64,000 nt of DNA from Oceanicaulis sp052055585. GTDB lineage: Bacteria > Pseudomonadota > Alphaproteobacteria > Caulobacterales > Maricaulaceae. The stretch covers positions 2,728,001 to 2,792,000 of the forward strand of contig NZ_CP170485.1 of NCBI RefSeq assembly GCF_052055585.1. The letters are read 5' to 3'. Positions within the stretch are counted from its first letter, which is position 1; every line of letters begins with the position of its first letter. Below, piece after piece: positions 45,324 through 54,194 of this stretch. The notes beneath the pieces are model-generated. The model saw only the letters and a list, made by a program, of their open reading frames with translations, did not search any database and had not been told where the DNA came from. A program made the translations under genes and the position numbers.

Positions 45324-46742
45324 ATGACCCTGCTCAATGCCGCCAACACCGGCGACGATCGCTATGTCAAAGACCTCTCGCTGGCGCGCTGGGGCCGGCT
45401 GGAGATCGAGATGGCCGAGATCGAAATGCCCGGCCTGATGGCCCTGCGTGAAGAGTACAAGGGCAAGAAGCCCCTCGCAGGCGCCCGCATCGCCGGCTCG
45501 CTGCACATGACGATCCAGACCGCCGTGCTGATCGAAACCCTGGTCGAGCTGGGCGCTGACGTGCGCTGGGCGTCGTGCAACATCTTCTCCACCCAGGACC
45601 ACGCCGCCGCCGCAATCGCGGAAAAAGGCATTCCGGTCTTCGCCTACAAGGGCGAGACGCTGGAAGAATACTGGGAATTCGCCGACGCCATCTTCCATTG
45701 GCCGAACGGTGAAACCGCCAACATGATCCTGGATGATGGCGGCGACGCGACCATGTATCTGCAGCTGGGCGAGAAGGCCGAGGCCGACGCCAGCTTCCTG
45801 GGCGAGCCGAAATCGGAAGAGGAAGGCTATCTCTTCCAGACCATCAAGAAGCGCATGGAAGCCTCCCCGGGCTGGTTCGCGAAAGCCAAGGCCGCCATCA
45901 AGGGCGTGTCCGAGGAAACCACCACCGGCGTGATGCGCCTGTATCAGCTGGCCAAGAAGGGCGAGCTGGCCTTCCCGGCGATCAACGTCAACGACTCCGT
46001 GACCAAGTCCAAGTTCGACAACCGTTATGGCTGCCGTGAAAGCCTGGTGGACGCGATCCGTCGCGGCACCGACGTGATGATGGCTGGCAAGACCGCCGTC
46101 GTCTGCGGCTATGGCGATGTGGGCAAAGGCTCGGCGGAATCCCTGCGCAGCGCCGGTTGCCGCGTGTCGGTCACCGAGATCGACCCGATCTGCGCCCTGC
46201 AGGCGGCCATGGACGGCTATGACGTCGTCAAGCTGGACGACGCGATCAAGAACACCGACATCGTCGTCACCGCCACCGGCAACAAGGACGTCGTCACCAT
46301 CGACCACATGCGCACCATGAAGAACATGGCGATCGTGTGTAATATCGGCCACTTCGACAACGAGATTCAGGTCGAGGCGCTGAAGAACTTCCAGTGGACC
46401 AACGTCAAGCCGCAGGTCGACATGGTGGAGTTCCCCGAAGGCCACAAGATCATCCTTCTGTCTGAAGGCCGCCTTGTGAACCTGGGCAACGCCAATGGTC
46501 ACCCCAGCTTCGTGATGTCTGCAAGCTTCACCAACCAGGTGCTGGCCCAGATCGAGCTGTGGACCCGTGGCGATCAATACCAGAACCAGGTCTACATCCT
46601 GCCCAAGCATCTGGATGAAAAAGTCGCCGCTCTGCACCTTGAAAAGCTGGGCGCGCAACTGAGCGTGCTGTCGCCCGAACAGGCCGACTATATCGGCGTC
46701 GAGCAGAAAGGCCCGTTCAAGGCCGAGCACTATCGCTACTAG
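45324..46742 (+). CDS. ahcY: Adenosylhomocysteinase
   Basis: A 472-residue enzyme with the NAD motif VVCGYGDVGKGSAESLR, the substrate segments CNIFSTQDHAAAAIA and NVNDSVTKSKFDNRYGCRESL, and the conserved KAEHYRY C-terminus. It hydrolyses S-adenosylhomocysteine to adenosine and homocysteine, relieving inhibition of methyltransferases. The true start is the ATG at 45324; open frame upstream is not coding. The 279-base gap before it carries the divergent promoters, and no SAH or SAM riboswitch consensus was seen. Confidence 0.96.
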   Translation: MTLLNAANTGDDRYVKDLSLARWGRLEIEMAEIEMPGLMALREEYKGKKPLAGARIAGSLHMTIQTAVLIETLVELGADVRWASCNIFSTQDHAAAAIAEKGIPVFAYKGETLEEYWEFADAIFHWPNGETANMILDDGGDATMYLQLGEKAEADASFLGEPKSEEEGYLFQTIKKRMEASPGWFAKAKAAIKGVSEETTTGVMRLYQLAKKGELAFPAINVNDSVTKSKFDNRYGCRESLVDAIRRGTDVMMAGKTAVVCGYGDVGKGSAESLRSAGCRVSVTEIDPICALQAAMDGYDVVKLDDAIKNTDIVVTATGNKDVVTIDHMRTMKNMAIVCNIGHFDNEIQVEALKNFQWTNVKPQVDMVEFPEGHKIILLSEGRLVNLGNANGHPSFVMSASFTNQVLAQIELWTRGDQYQNQVYILPKHLDEKVAALHLEKLGAQLSVLSPEQADYIGVEQKGPFKAEHYRY

Positions 46743-46744
46743 AA

Positions 46745-46791
46745 AGCCTGTTCAGCAAAAGTGGGAACCGGTTTTGCGGTTCGAACAGGCT
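46745..46791. repeat. Palindromic intergenic repeat with nested arms
   Basis: Outer arms AGCCTGTTC and GAACAGGCT enclose inner arms GCAAAA and TTTTGC around GTGGGAACCGG. The core (GCAAAAGTGGGAACCGGTTTT) resembles a short palindromic element that recurs between genes in many Alphaproteobacteria. It lies three bases after ahcY. Confidence 0.6.
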
Positions 46792-46824
46792 GAACGACAA
46801 GGCGCTAGCTTCAGACCAAATGAG

Positions 46825-46857
46825 AAACCCCGTCGGAGCGATCCGGCGGGGTTTTTT
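46825..46857 (+). terminator. Rho-independent terminator after ahcY
   Basis: AAACCCCGTCGG and CCGGCGGGGTTT pair with one G-T wobble around AGCGAT, followed by a six-T run. Confidence 0.93.
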
Positions 46858-46907
46858 CATGTCTCTCTACCTTGCCCTTCCCGCGCACCCGCCGCACTGT
46901 GCCCGCC

Positions 46908-47360
46908 ATGCGCCTGATCATGATCCCGACCCTGTTCGCCCTGTCGCTCTCGCTCGCCGCCTGCGGTTCGGGCCCGGAGCTCAATCCACTGGCCGATCCG
47001 CGGCTTCAGCCCTTCATCGCCACATCCGACATGCCCATTCCGCCCAATGTGGAGCGCGCCGCCAGCTCGGATGAGTGCGCGGGCGAGCCTTTGAGGGCGA
47101 TCAATGCCAGCCTGCCCGACTATCCGGCACGGGGCTGGTCACGCGGCCTGCAGGGCTGGTCGATTGTCCAGTTTGACGTCACGCAAGCGGGCGAGGTGGC
47201 GAATGTGTCCATCGCACGCGGCGTGCCCGGCGGCAGCTTTGATCGCGAAGCCCGCCGCGCGGTCGAGGACTGGCGCTTTGCCCCGCTCAGCCAGGGTGCG
47301 GGGCTGCAAGGCTGCGTCGTCCTGTTTGAATTCACCCAAGGCGAAGTGCGGATTCGGTGA
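46908..47360 (+). CDS. TonB C-terminal domain lipoprotein
   Basis: A 150-residue protein with a lipoprotein signal (LSLSLAACGSG) and a TonB-type C-terminal domain: PDYPARGWSRGLQGWSIVQFDVTQAGEVANVSI and FDREARRAVEDWRFAP. There is no N-terminal membrane anchor or proline-rich spacer, so it is unlikely to be an energy transducer itself; it may act as a periplasmic or outer-membrane binding domain. The ATG at 46908 places the lipobox at the usual distance. Confidence 0.85.
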   Translation: MRLIMIPTLFALSLSLAACGSGPELNPLADPRLQPFIATSDMPIPPNVERAASSDECAGEPLRAINASLPDYPARGWSRGLQGWSIVQFDVTQAGEVANVSIARGVPGGSFDREARRAVEDWRFAPLSQGAGLQGCVVLFEFTQGEVRIR

Positions 47361-47547
47361 ATCCGATTATTCAACTTTGATTGAAATTTAAGCCTTTATT
47401 GACCTTGTCCACAGTGGAGCACGGACATTTCCGGCTCCCAAATCCCCTGACCATCGCGTCTGAATTCACCTTCCGGTAAGATGTGATTCGCACGTGTGCG
47501 CGTTTTCAGCGGGATGGCGCACCAGGCAAATGGGGAAAAGGCGCGTC

Positions 47548-50004
47548 ATGACCGCAGCCGAACCGGTACAACTGGCCACACTCATCGTCACCGGCGGCTC
47601 GGTCGCCTTCGCTCTGGCGTCCTCTGTCTGGGCCTATCGATTGACCGCGGGCGCCCGCAAGGCCCGCAAGTTGTGGCGTGAGCGCCTTCTGGCGGCTGAA
47701 GACCGCGCCGAGCGCAATACCAGCCTGTTCGCCGCCCATCCGGGCGTGGTGGTCGTCTGGGACGCCCCGCCCCCGTCTGACGCGGAACACTGGTCCGCGC
47801 CCAAGCTTTATGGCTCTCCCGCCGCCCTCGCCTCGCTCTTGCAATTCGCCGAGCTGAGCCAGTCTGCGGGTGGCGACGGGCAGATCGCGACCGATATTCT
47901 CGACAGCATTTCCGAATTCAGCGCCCGCAACGCCTCTGGCGAAACGGTGAGCTTCCGGGATCGCGCCCGCGCCCTGATGGCGGACGGCCAGCCCTTTTCG
48001 CTGACCCTGACCGGCCGCTCGGGCCGAAAAATCCAGGCGGATGGCCGCCCGGCCGGGCGTCAGCTGGTCATCTGGCTGACCGACACCGCCTTGCGCCATT
48101 CCGACGGCGCGTCAGATGAAGACATCAGCCATGATGATCCCATCGGGTTCATGGACATGATGGGCCGCAACCCGGTTCCCGCCTGGCGCATGGATCACAA
48201 GGGCCAGCTCAACTGGGTCAACGCCGCCTATGTCAAAGCCGTTGAGGCGGCTGATGTGGCGGACGTGATCGAACGCCAGCTGCTTCTCGAGCCCACCCTG
48301 GGCGAACAGGCCCGCGACGTCCTCAATTCCGGCGATCCCCGCACCGGCGCCCGTGGCGTGGTGCTGGCCGGTCAGCGCCGGGTGATGTCCGTCACCAGCT
48401 ATCCCGTGCAAGGCGGGGTGACCGGCTTTGCCGTGGACGTGACTGATGGTGAGGAAGCCAAGGCGGCGCTCAATCGCTTCCGCGAAGCCCATGACCTGAC
48501 GCTCAATCACATGACCGAGGCTGTGGCGATTTTCGATCGCGCCAAGAAGCTGGTCTTCTACAACCGCGCCTTCAGCCAGATGTTCAATGTGGAAGAGGCC
48601 TTCCTCAATGATCGCCCGGCCCATGGCGTGCTGCTGGATCGCTTGCGCGAGAAACGCCGCCTGCCCGAACAGGCCGATTACAGCGCCTGGCGTCAGGCCG
48701 AGCTGTCGCGCTATGAAACCGCGCCGAGCCAGGACGCCGAACCGGACGAGCTGTGGGCCCTGCCCGACGGTCGCACCTTGCGCGTGGCGCGCCAGCGTCA
48801 CCCGATGGGCGGGCTGCTGGTGATTTTCGAGGACATGACCGACCAGCTGTCCCTGCAGGCGCGCTACAACACCCAGCTCAAGGTGCAACGCGCCACGCTG
48901 GACAAGCTGCATGAAGCGGTCGCCGTGTTCGGCTCTGACGGGCGGCTGAAGCTGCGCAATGCGGCGTTCGAAACCCTCTGGAAGCTCGATCCGGAACGGC
49001 TCGACGGTGTGCATTTTGACGAGCTGGTCACCGCCTGCACCCCGCTCTACGACAATGGCGAAGCCTGGGGCCAGCTCAAGGCGCGCATCACCGATCCCAG
49101 CCCGGAATCGCGCAAGGCGATGACCGGCGAGATCCGCCGCGCAGACCATTCGGTCCTGACCTGGCTGACCCGTCCGCTGCCCGATGGCGCGACCCTGATC
49201 GCATGGGACGACATCACCGACAGCCGCCGCATCGAATCCGCTCTGCGCGACCGCGCCGAAGCGCTGGAAGCGTCCGAACGCATCAAGACCGAGTTCGTCG
49301 AGCATGTGAGCTATCAGCTGCGCACGCCGCTGACGACGATCCACGGCTATGCCGATCTGCTGGCGGGTGGTTTTGCGGGTGATCTGTCAGATCGCCAGAA
49401 AGAGCATATGGGCGCGATCCAGACCGCCTCGGCGCAGCTGGGCAAGCTGATCGACGATATTCTGGATATCGCCGCCATCGATGCGGGCCAGCTGGAAATG
49501 GAGCTTGGGGATGTGAACCTTCACGCCCTGGCTGAAGAATCCATGGAGCTGATCGCCTCGCGCGCCGAGCATTCAGGCATCAAGCTGACGCTGAACGCCG
49601 AAGAAGGCACGCCCCTGATCCGCGCCGACGGCAAACGCCTCAAACAGGTCATCTACAACCTGCTCACCAACGCCATGGATCACGTCAATCCGGGCGGCGC
49701 GGTGGAAGTGGGGGCCGAAGTCGCCGGCGATGATGTATCCGTGTGGGTGGCTGATGACGGCGTCGGCATCGCGCCGGATCGACAGGCGAAGATTTTCGAG
49801 CGCTTTGAACGCGGCGATGGCGGCGGCGCAGGCCTGGGCCTGGCGCTGGTCAACGACATCGTCCGCCTGCATGGCGGCTGGGTGGAGCTCGAAAGCGAAC
49901 CCGGCGAGGGCACGCGCGTGACCTGTCACCTGCCGCGCCTGACGAGCTCGGAAGCGGCGCCGGAGCTCGATCTCCCCGGCAGCCACTCCCTTAGCGCGGA
50001 ATAA
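47548..50004 (+). CDS. divL: DivL-type cell-cycle kinase with tyrosine at the phospho-acceptor site
   Basis: An 818-residue protein with one N-terminal membrane helix (LATLIVTGGSVAFALASSVWAY), several PAS-like domains (about 200-560), a dimerisation domain and a full HATPase domain (NLLTNAMDHVN, ADDGVGIAP, GAGLGLALVND). The usual S-H-E-L-R-T-P motif reads VSYQLRTPL, with Y589 (TAT at 49312-49314) replacing histidine. This is the hallmark of DivL, which in Caulobacter regulates CckA and so CtrA at the cell pole. The ATG at 47548 follows an AAAAGG site; ATG at 47530 is an alternative. Confidence 0.9.
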   Translation: MTAAEPVQLATLIVTGGSVAFALASSVWAYRLTAGARKARKLWRERLLAAEDRAERNTSLFAAHPGVVVVWDAPPPSDAEHWSAPKLYGSPAALASLLQFAELSQSAGGDGQIATDILDSISEFSARNASGETVSFRDRARALMADGQPFSLTLTGRSGRKIQADGRPAGRQLVIWLTDTALRHSDGASDEDISHDDPIGFMDMMGRNPVPAWRMDHKGQLNWVNAAYVKAVEAADVADVIERQLLLEPTLGEQARDVLNSGDPRTGARGVVLAGQRRVMSVTSYPVQGGVTGFAVDVTDGEEAKAALNRFREAHDLTLNHMTEAVAIFDRAKKLVFYNRAFSQMFNVEEAFLNDRPAHGVLLDRLREKRRLPEQADYSAWRQAELSRYETAPSQDAEPDELWALPDGRTLRVARQRHPMGGLLVIFEDMTDQLSLQARYNTQLKVQRATLDKLHEAVAVFGSDGRLKLRNAAFETLWKLDPERLDGVHFDELVTACTPLYDNGEAWGQLKARITDPSPESRKAMTGEIRRADHSVLTWLTRPLPDGATLIAWDDITDSRRIESALRDRAEALEASERIKTEFVEHVSYQLRTPLTTIHGYADLLAGGFAGDLSDRQKEHMGAIQTASAQLGKLIDDILDIAAIDAGQLEMELGDVNLHALAEESMELIASRAEHSGIKLTLNAEEGTPLIRADGKRLKQVIYNLLTNAMDHVNPGGAVEVGAEVAGDDVSVWVADDGVGIAPDRQAKIFERFERGDGGGAGLGLALVNDIVRLHGGWVELESEPGEGTRVTCHLPRLTSSEAAPELDLPGSHSLSAE

Positions 50005-50006
50005 CC

Positions 50007-51005
50007 TCAGGCGTTCGCCTGACGCGCCGCGTCATCGCCTTCAAGCCCCAGATCGCGGAAGAGGCTGGCGTCCGTCGTCTGATCCGGGTTCGGGGTGGTC
50101 AGAAGCTCATCGCCCACAAACACCGACGCCGCGCCTGCCAGGAAGCACAGCGCCTGAAGCTCTCGCGACATGGTCTCACGGCCCGCTGACAGGCGCACAA
50201 CACTCCTGGGCATGATCAGGCGGGCGGTGGCGATGGCGCGCACAAAATCGAGACCATCCAGGCTTTCTGAGCCCGAAAGCGGCGTGCCTTCCACATCCAC
50301 CAGATGGTTCACCGGAACGCTTTCTGGATGGACCGGCAGGCGCGCAAGCTCGGTCAGAAGCCCGATCCGGTCGTCCTTGCTCTCGCCCATGCCGATAATC
50401 CCGCCGCAGCAGGTCTTCATCCCCGCCGCGCGCACCTTGGACAGCGTATCAATGCGGTCATCCCAGGTGCGCGTGGTGATGATCTTGCCGTAATACTCCG
50501 GCGAGGTATCGAGATTGTGGTTGTAATAGTCGAGCCCGGCCTCGGCGAGGCGCTCCGCCTGCCCCTCCCCCAGCATGCCCAGCGTCATGCAGGTCTCCAG
50601 CCCCAGCCCTTTCACCCGGCGGATCATGTCGTGGATCTTGGGTTCATCGCGCTCTTTGAGTTCGCGCCAGGCTGCGCCCATACAGAACCGCGTCGCGCCT
50701 GAAGCTTTGGCTTCCAACGCCTTTTTTTCGACCTCTTCGGGATCCATCAACTTGGAGGCCTTAAGACCCGTGTCGAAATGGGCGGACTGATTGCAATACC
50801 CGCAGTCTTCCGCGCAGCCACCGGTCTTGATCGACAGCAGGCGCGACTTCTGCACCGTGTTGGGGCGATGCCCCCGGCGGTGCAGGCTTTGGGCGGCGAA
50901 GATCAGATCGTTGAACGGCGCGTCATGGATTGCCGCAACCTCGTCGCGGCTCCAGTCGTGACGGGGTTCGGCCAGACGGTCGAGATCAGTGAGAAGAGTG
51001 GACAT
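50007..51005 (-). CDS. bioB: Biotin synthase
   Basis: A 332-residue radical-SAM enzyme with C64, C68 and C71 (CAEDCGYC) for the [4Fe-4S] cluster, the CMGAAWRE, NHNLDTSPE and CCGGIIGMGE motifs, and a conserved R in VRLSAGRE for the [2Fe-2S] cluster. It inserts sulfur into dethiobiotin. No other bio gene is nearby. Its start codon overlaps that of the divergent VanZ-like gene. It converges with divL with a two-base gap. Confidence 0.95.
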   Translation of the reverse strand: MSTLLTDLDRLAEPRHDWSRDEVAAIHDAPFNDLIFAAQSLHRRGHRPNTVQKSRLLSIKTGGCAEDCGYCNQSAHFDTGLKASKLMDPEEVEKKALEAKASGATRFCMGAAWRELKERDEPKIHDMIRRVKGLGLETCMTLGMLGEGQAERLAEAGLDYYNHNLDTSPEYYGKIITTRTWDDRIDTLSKVRAAGMKTCCGGIIGMGESKDDRIGLLTELARLPVHPESVPVNHLVDVEGTPLSGSESLDGLDFVRAIATARLIMPRSVVRLSAGRETMSRELQALCFLAGAASVFVGDELLTTPNPDQTTDASLFRDLGLEGDDAARQANA

Positions 51006-51441
51006 GAGCGCCTCTGAGCCTTTGGAAAATCAGCGCGACGGTAAGAAGCCCGCCCCCTGGCTGCAAGCCTTGCTGCTCAGCCCGGTGCAGGCGCGCATCC
51101 TGTTGCTGGCGGCCTGTCTGGTGATATTCACACTGGCGCTGATGCCGTCCGGAGACGTGACGCCGGTCTTTCTGGGCGTGGACAAGATCAAGCACCTCTT
51201 CGCCTTCCTGGTGCTGACCGTACTGGCGCACTGGAGCTGGCCGTCCGCCCGGCGTTTGACGTTTGTGCTCTGCCTGACGCTGTTCGGGATCCTGATCGAG
51301 CTGGCGCAGGGGCTGAGCCGTCTGGGACGGACGGCGTCCCTCGCCGACATTCTGGCTGATCTTGTCGGGATCGGCCTTGGCCTTGTGGTGATTGAAGCGC
51401 TGCGCCGGCTGCGCCTGGTCCGGGCAACGTCTCAGGCCTGA
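51004..51441 (+). CDS. VanZ-like family membrane protein
   Basis: A 145-residue protein with four hydrophobic helices and the family's KIKHLFAFLVLTVLAHW segment (conserved D/K-K-x-x-H at the end of the first loop) and EL/AQGLSRLGRTASLADILAD. VanZ relatives are inner-membrane proteins of mostly unknown role. The ATG at 51004-51006 interlocks with the bioB start (51003-51005) on the other strand. Confidence 0.85.
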   Translation: MSASEPLENQRDGKKPAPWLQALLLSPVQARILLLAACLVIFTLALMPSGDVTPVFLGVDKIKHLFAFLVLTVLAHWSWPSARRLTFVLCLTLFGILIELAQGLSRLGRTASLADILADLVGIGLGLVVIEALRRLRLVRATSQA

Positions 51442-51455
51442 CTTCCCGCAAAACA

Positions 51456-51484
51456 AAACCCCCGACGCCAAGCGCCGGGGGTTT
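51456..51484. terminator. Hairpin between convergent VanZ-like and symporter genes
   Basis: AAACCCCCGACG and CGCCGGGGGTTT form a 12-base stem with one mismatch around CCAAG. A run of A/C on one side and TTTCACATTT on the other give only weak T tracts. Confidence 0.6.
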
Positions 51485-51508
51485 CACATTTCAGAACGAA
51501 GCCGATCC

Positions 51509-52990
51509 CTAGATGATCGATTCTCCGCGCTTGACCTTGTCGTCGGCTTCACGCGCCATCGTGGCGACAGCCCCCGACAGCAGCAGGATGGCGATGAGGT
51601 TCGGGAAGGCCATGGAGGCGTTCGCGATATCGCCAAAGCGCCACAGGGTGACGGTGTCGATCACCAGACAGCCTGCAAAGACGATCAGCACCCACACATA
51701 GCGGATGATGTTGGTCACCCAGTCGCCGAACAGATAGCTCGCCGCCTGTTGGGCGTAATAGGACCAGCCGATGATCGTGGTGAAGGCGAACAGCGCCAGC
51801 GCCACCGTGATCACGAACTGACCGCCCGGAATGGCGCTCGCAAACGCCGCCGTGGTGATGGCGGACGAGTTCAGCGAGGACTGCCAGGCGTAGGAGACGA
51901 CGCCGCCGCCTTCCGCCGGGTAAGAGCCTTCCGCCACCAGGATCACGAGCGCGGTCATGGTGCAGATCACGATGGTGTCGATGAAGACGCCGATCATGGC
52001 GATCTCGCCTTGGGCCACCGGGCTCTTGGTCTGGGCCGCTGCGTGCGCGATCGGGGCGGAGCCCTGACCGGCCTCGTTGGAGAACAGGCCGCGCGCCACG
52101 CCGTAGCGCACCGCTTGCATCACGCCATAGCCGGCCGCGCCGCCAACCGCTTCATGCCAGCCAAAGGCGTGGCTGAAGATCAGGCCGAAGGCCTCGGGCA
52201 CGTGAACGATATTGATGATGATGACGACCAAGGCCACGGCCACATAGAACAGCGCCATGAAGGGCACGACCTTGCCGGCCACAGAGCCGATGGACTTGAT
52301 GCCGCCCACGATCACCAGGAACACCAGCGCCGCCAGAACCAGGCCCACGCCCCAGGTGGGGATGGCGAAGTTCAGCTCATTGCCGGTCTGGATCACGGAT
52401 TCGGTGATGGAGTTCGCCTGGATCATGCCGCCCGTCGCGACCGCCGAGATCAGGGTGCCGATGCAGAACAGCATGGCCAGCCAGCCGAACCAGCCGCCAA
52501 AGCCGGCACGGCCCTTGTTCAGGCCGTTCTTGATGTAGAACATCGGACCGCCATGGATGCGGCCATCGGGGTGGGTTTCGCGATACTTCACCGCCAGGCT
52601 GGATTCAGCGAAGGCGCAGGCCATGCCCAGAAGCGCGGTGATCCACATCCAGAAGATCGCGCCGGGACCACCCAGCGAAATGGCGGTCGCCACACCGGCA
52701 AGATTGCCCGTGCCCACCTGCCCCGACAGCGCCGTCGACAGCGCCTGCCACGGGGTGATGTCGCCATCCTCGCCCTGTGATTTGCGGCCCGCCCACAGCT
52801 CTTTCAGAGCCGGGAAGAACCGCAGGATCGGGCGTCCGCCCAGTCGGATCATGTAGTACAGGCCCGTGCCCAGAAGCACGACCGCCAGGAAACCCAGCGG
52901 CAGCACTTGAGCGTCGCCCCAGGTGCCGCCCCAGATGAAATTGGAGACGTTGTTGATTAGCCCGTCCAGGCCGGAAAATAGATCGCCCAC
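51509..52990 (-). CDS. Sodium:alanine/glycine symporter (AGCS family)
   Basis: A 493-residue transporter with about eleven helices and AGCS signatures: ALSGQVGTGNLAGVATAISLGGPGAIFWMW, MACAFAESSLAVKYRE and FSNEAGQGSAPIAHAAA. It takes up alanine or glycine with sodium. The start is GTG at 52990 with GGGGAG upstream. The glutamate dehydrogenase elsewhere in the window fits an amino-acid-using marine lifestyle, but no linkage is claimed. Confidence 0.93.
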   Translation of the reverse strand: MGDLFSGLDGLINNVSNFIWGGTWGDAQVLPLGFLAVVLLGTGLYYMIRLGGRPILRFFPALKELWAGRKSQGEDGDITPWQALSTALSGQVGTGNLAGVATAISLGGPGAIFWMWITALLGMACAFAESSLAVKYRETHPDGRIHGGPMFYIKNGLNKGRAGFGGWFGWLAMLFCIGTLISAVATGGMIQANSITESVIQTGNELNFAIPTWGVGLVLAALVFLVIVGGIKSIGSVAGKVVPFMALFYVAVALVVIIINIVHVPEAFGLIFSHAFGWHEAVGGAAGYGVMQAVRYGVARGLFSNEAGQGSAPIAHAAAQTKSPVAQGEIAMIGVFIDTIVICTMTALVILVAEGSYPAEGGGVVSYAWQSSLNSSAITTAAFASAIPGGQFVITVALALFAFTTIIGWSYYAQQAASYLFGDWVTNIIRYVWVLIVFAGCLVIDTVTLWRFGDIANASMAFPNLIAILLLSGAVATMAREADDKVKRGESII

Positions 52991-53261
52991 GCCGCTCCCC
53001 TTGCGTTGGTTAGGTCTGATTGTTGGTTCAGGACTTTATAGGGCTTAGACGAAAGTACAAAGCACTGAGGCGCCAATGGGTAATATGTGTAAACCATTCA
53101 AATCGTCTGCGACCCCGCCCCGGCGAGGCGATCAAATTACTTGATATTTCAAGGGCTGAGAGCACATCCGCTCGTGACACGCTCAAACATTGAGCCCTGA
53201 TGCGCATCCACGCATGAACGCGATTTCACGCCGAATACGAATATCCATGACGCAAGTGTGA

Positions 53262-54122
53262 CTAAAGACGGCGTTTGAGAAAGTCCATGAACCGCCCTTC
53301 GGTCTCCCCGGTGGCCTGCGCGTCATAGCGCAAGGTTGAGTCCGGATGATGGTCGGGTTCGTCAAACGCATGGGTGACCCCGCCCAGCACCGACCAGCTG
53401 ACCGGCGCGCCGTGCTGGCGCGCACGGCTGAAAACGACCGAGGCGTCCGCTTCGCTGGCCATGGAATCGCGTTCCACCAGCACGCCCTCGATCGGCATGT
53501 CCGGCAGCCAGTCATTGCGCACCGCCAGAGAGGGTCCGCTGACATAGGGATAGATCAGAAATACGCCCGTCACGCCCTTGAACGGTTCTTCAGGCGCATC
53601 TGACAATCCGTCGGGCGGCAGCTTCATCTGCGCCAGCGTCAACGCATCCAGCAGCGTCCATCCGCCATGGCTCCAGCCCGCCAGCGCCAGTTTGTCTGAA
53701 ACGATCTTCCTGTCCTGCCGGATCAGTTCGAGCGCGGCGTAGACATCCGCTGCGCGCTCACGCCCCCACAGCTTGCGCCCGGTGCAGACCTGGGCCAGCG
53801 CCTCTTCATAACTGATAGTGCGGGCGCGCAGACTGTCCACGATCACGGCAGCCACGCCCGACTTCACGGCCAGGGCGGCGTAGTTCTCGGTGACCTGACG
53901 CACCCCGCCGCAGCCATGAAACAGCAAGACGGCCGGAAACGGCCCGTCGCCGGGCGGGTAGGACACCCGAACATAGGGCTCCATGAAGGCGACATGGTCT
54001 GCAAAGGGCTTGCGCGCCATATGCTGGCCGCGCAATCGCCGATACAGCGACCAGGCGATATAGAGGGCGAAGGCGAACACGCCCGCCCCCGCAATCGCCA
54101 GAACCTGGATCAGCATATCCAT
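53262..54122 (-). CDS. Membrane-anchored alpha/beta hydrolase (dienelactone hydrolase-like)
   Basis: A 286-residue protein with an N-terminal membrane helix (VLAIAGAGVFAFALYIAWSLY) and a hydrolase domain: oxyanion-hole LLFHGCGG, nucleophile serine in GWSHGGW, and the late histidine in GVTHAFDEP. The H-G-C-G-G and cysteine-poor nucleophile context place it near the dienelactone hydrolase family, substrate unknown. Starts at 54131 (GTG), 54122 and 54116 are possible with no clear ribosome site. Confidence 0.82.
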   Translation of the reverse strand: MDMLIQVLAIAGAGVFAFALYIAWSLYRRLRGQHMARKPFADHVAFMEPYVRVSYPPGDGPFPAVLLFHGCGGVRQVTENYAALAVKSGVAAVIVDSLRARTISYEEALAQVCTGRKLWGRERAADVYAALELIRQDRKIVSDKLALAGWSHGGWTLLDALTLAQMKLPPDGLSDAPEEPFKGVTGVFLIYPYVSGPSLAVRNDWLPDMPIEGVLVERDSMASEADASVVFSRARQHGAPVSWSVLGGVTHAFDEPDHHPDSTLRYDAQATGETEGRFMDFLKRRL

Positions 54123-54194
54123 GTCACACACCCAACCCTGATGGCCTCGTCTTCATGACTAAGCCCATCAGGATCAGGGTCAAACATGAAGAGT

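Noticed and set aside
47405..47420. DnaA-box-like TTGTCCACA upstream of divL
   Set aside because: One mismatch to the consensus, a single copy, and no cluster of boxes or AT-rich unwinding region.
53139..53216. Short inverted repeats between the symporter and hydrolase genes
   Set aside because: Five- and six-base arms without T-runs are expected by chance in this length.
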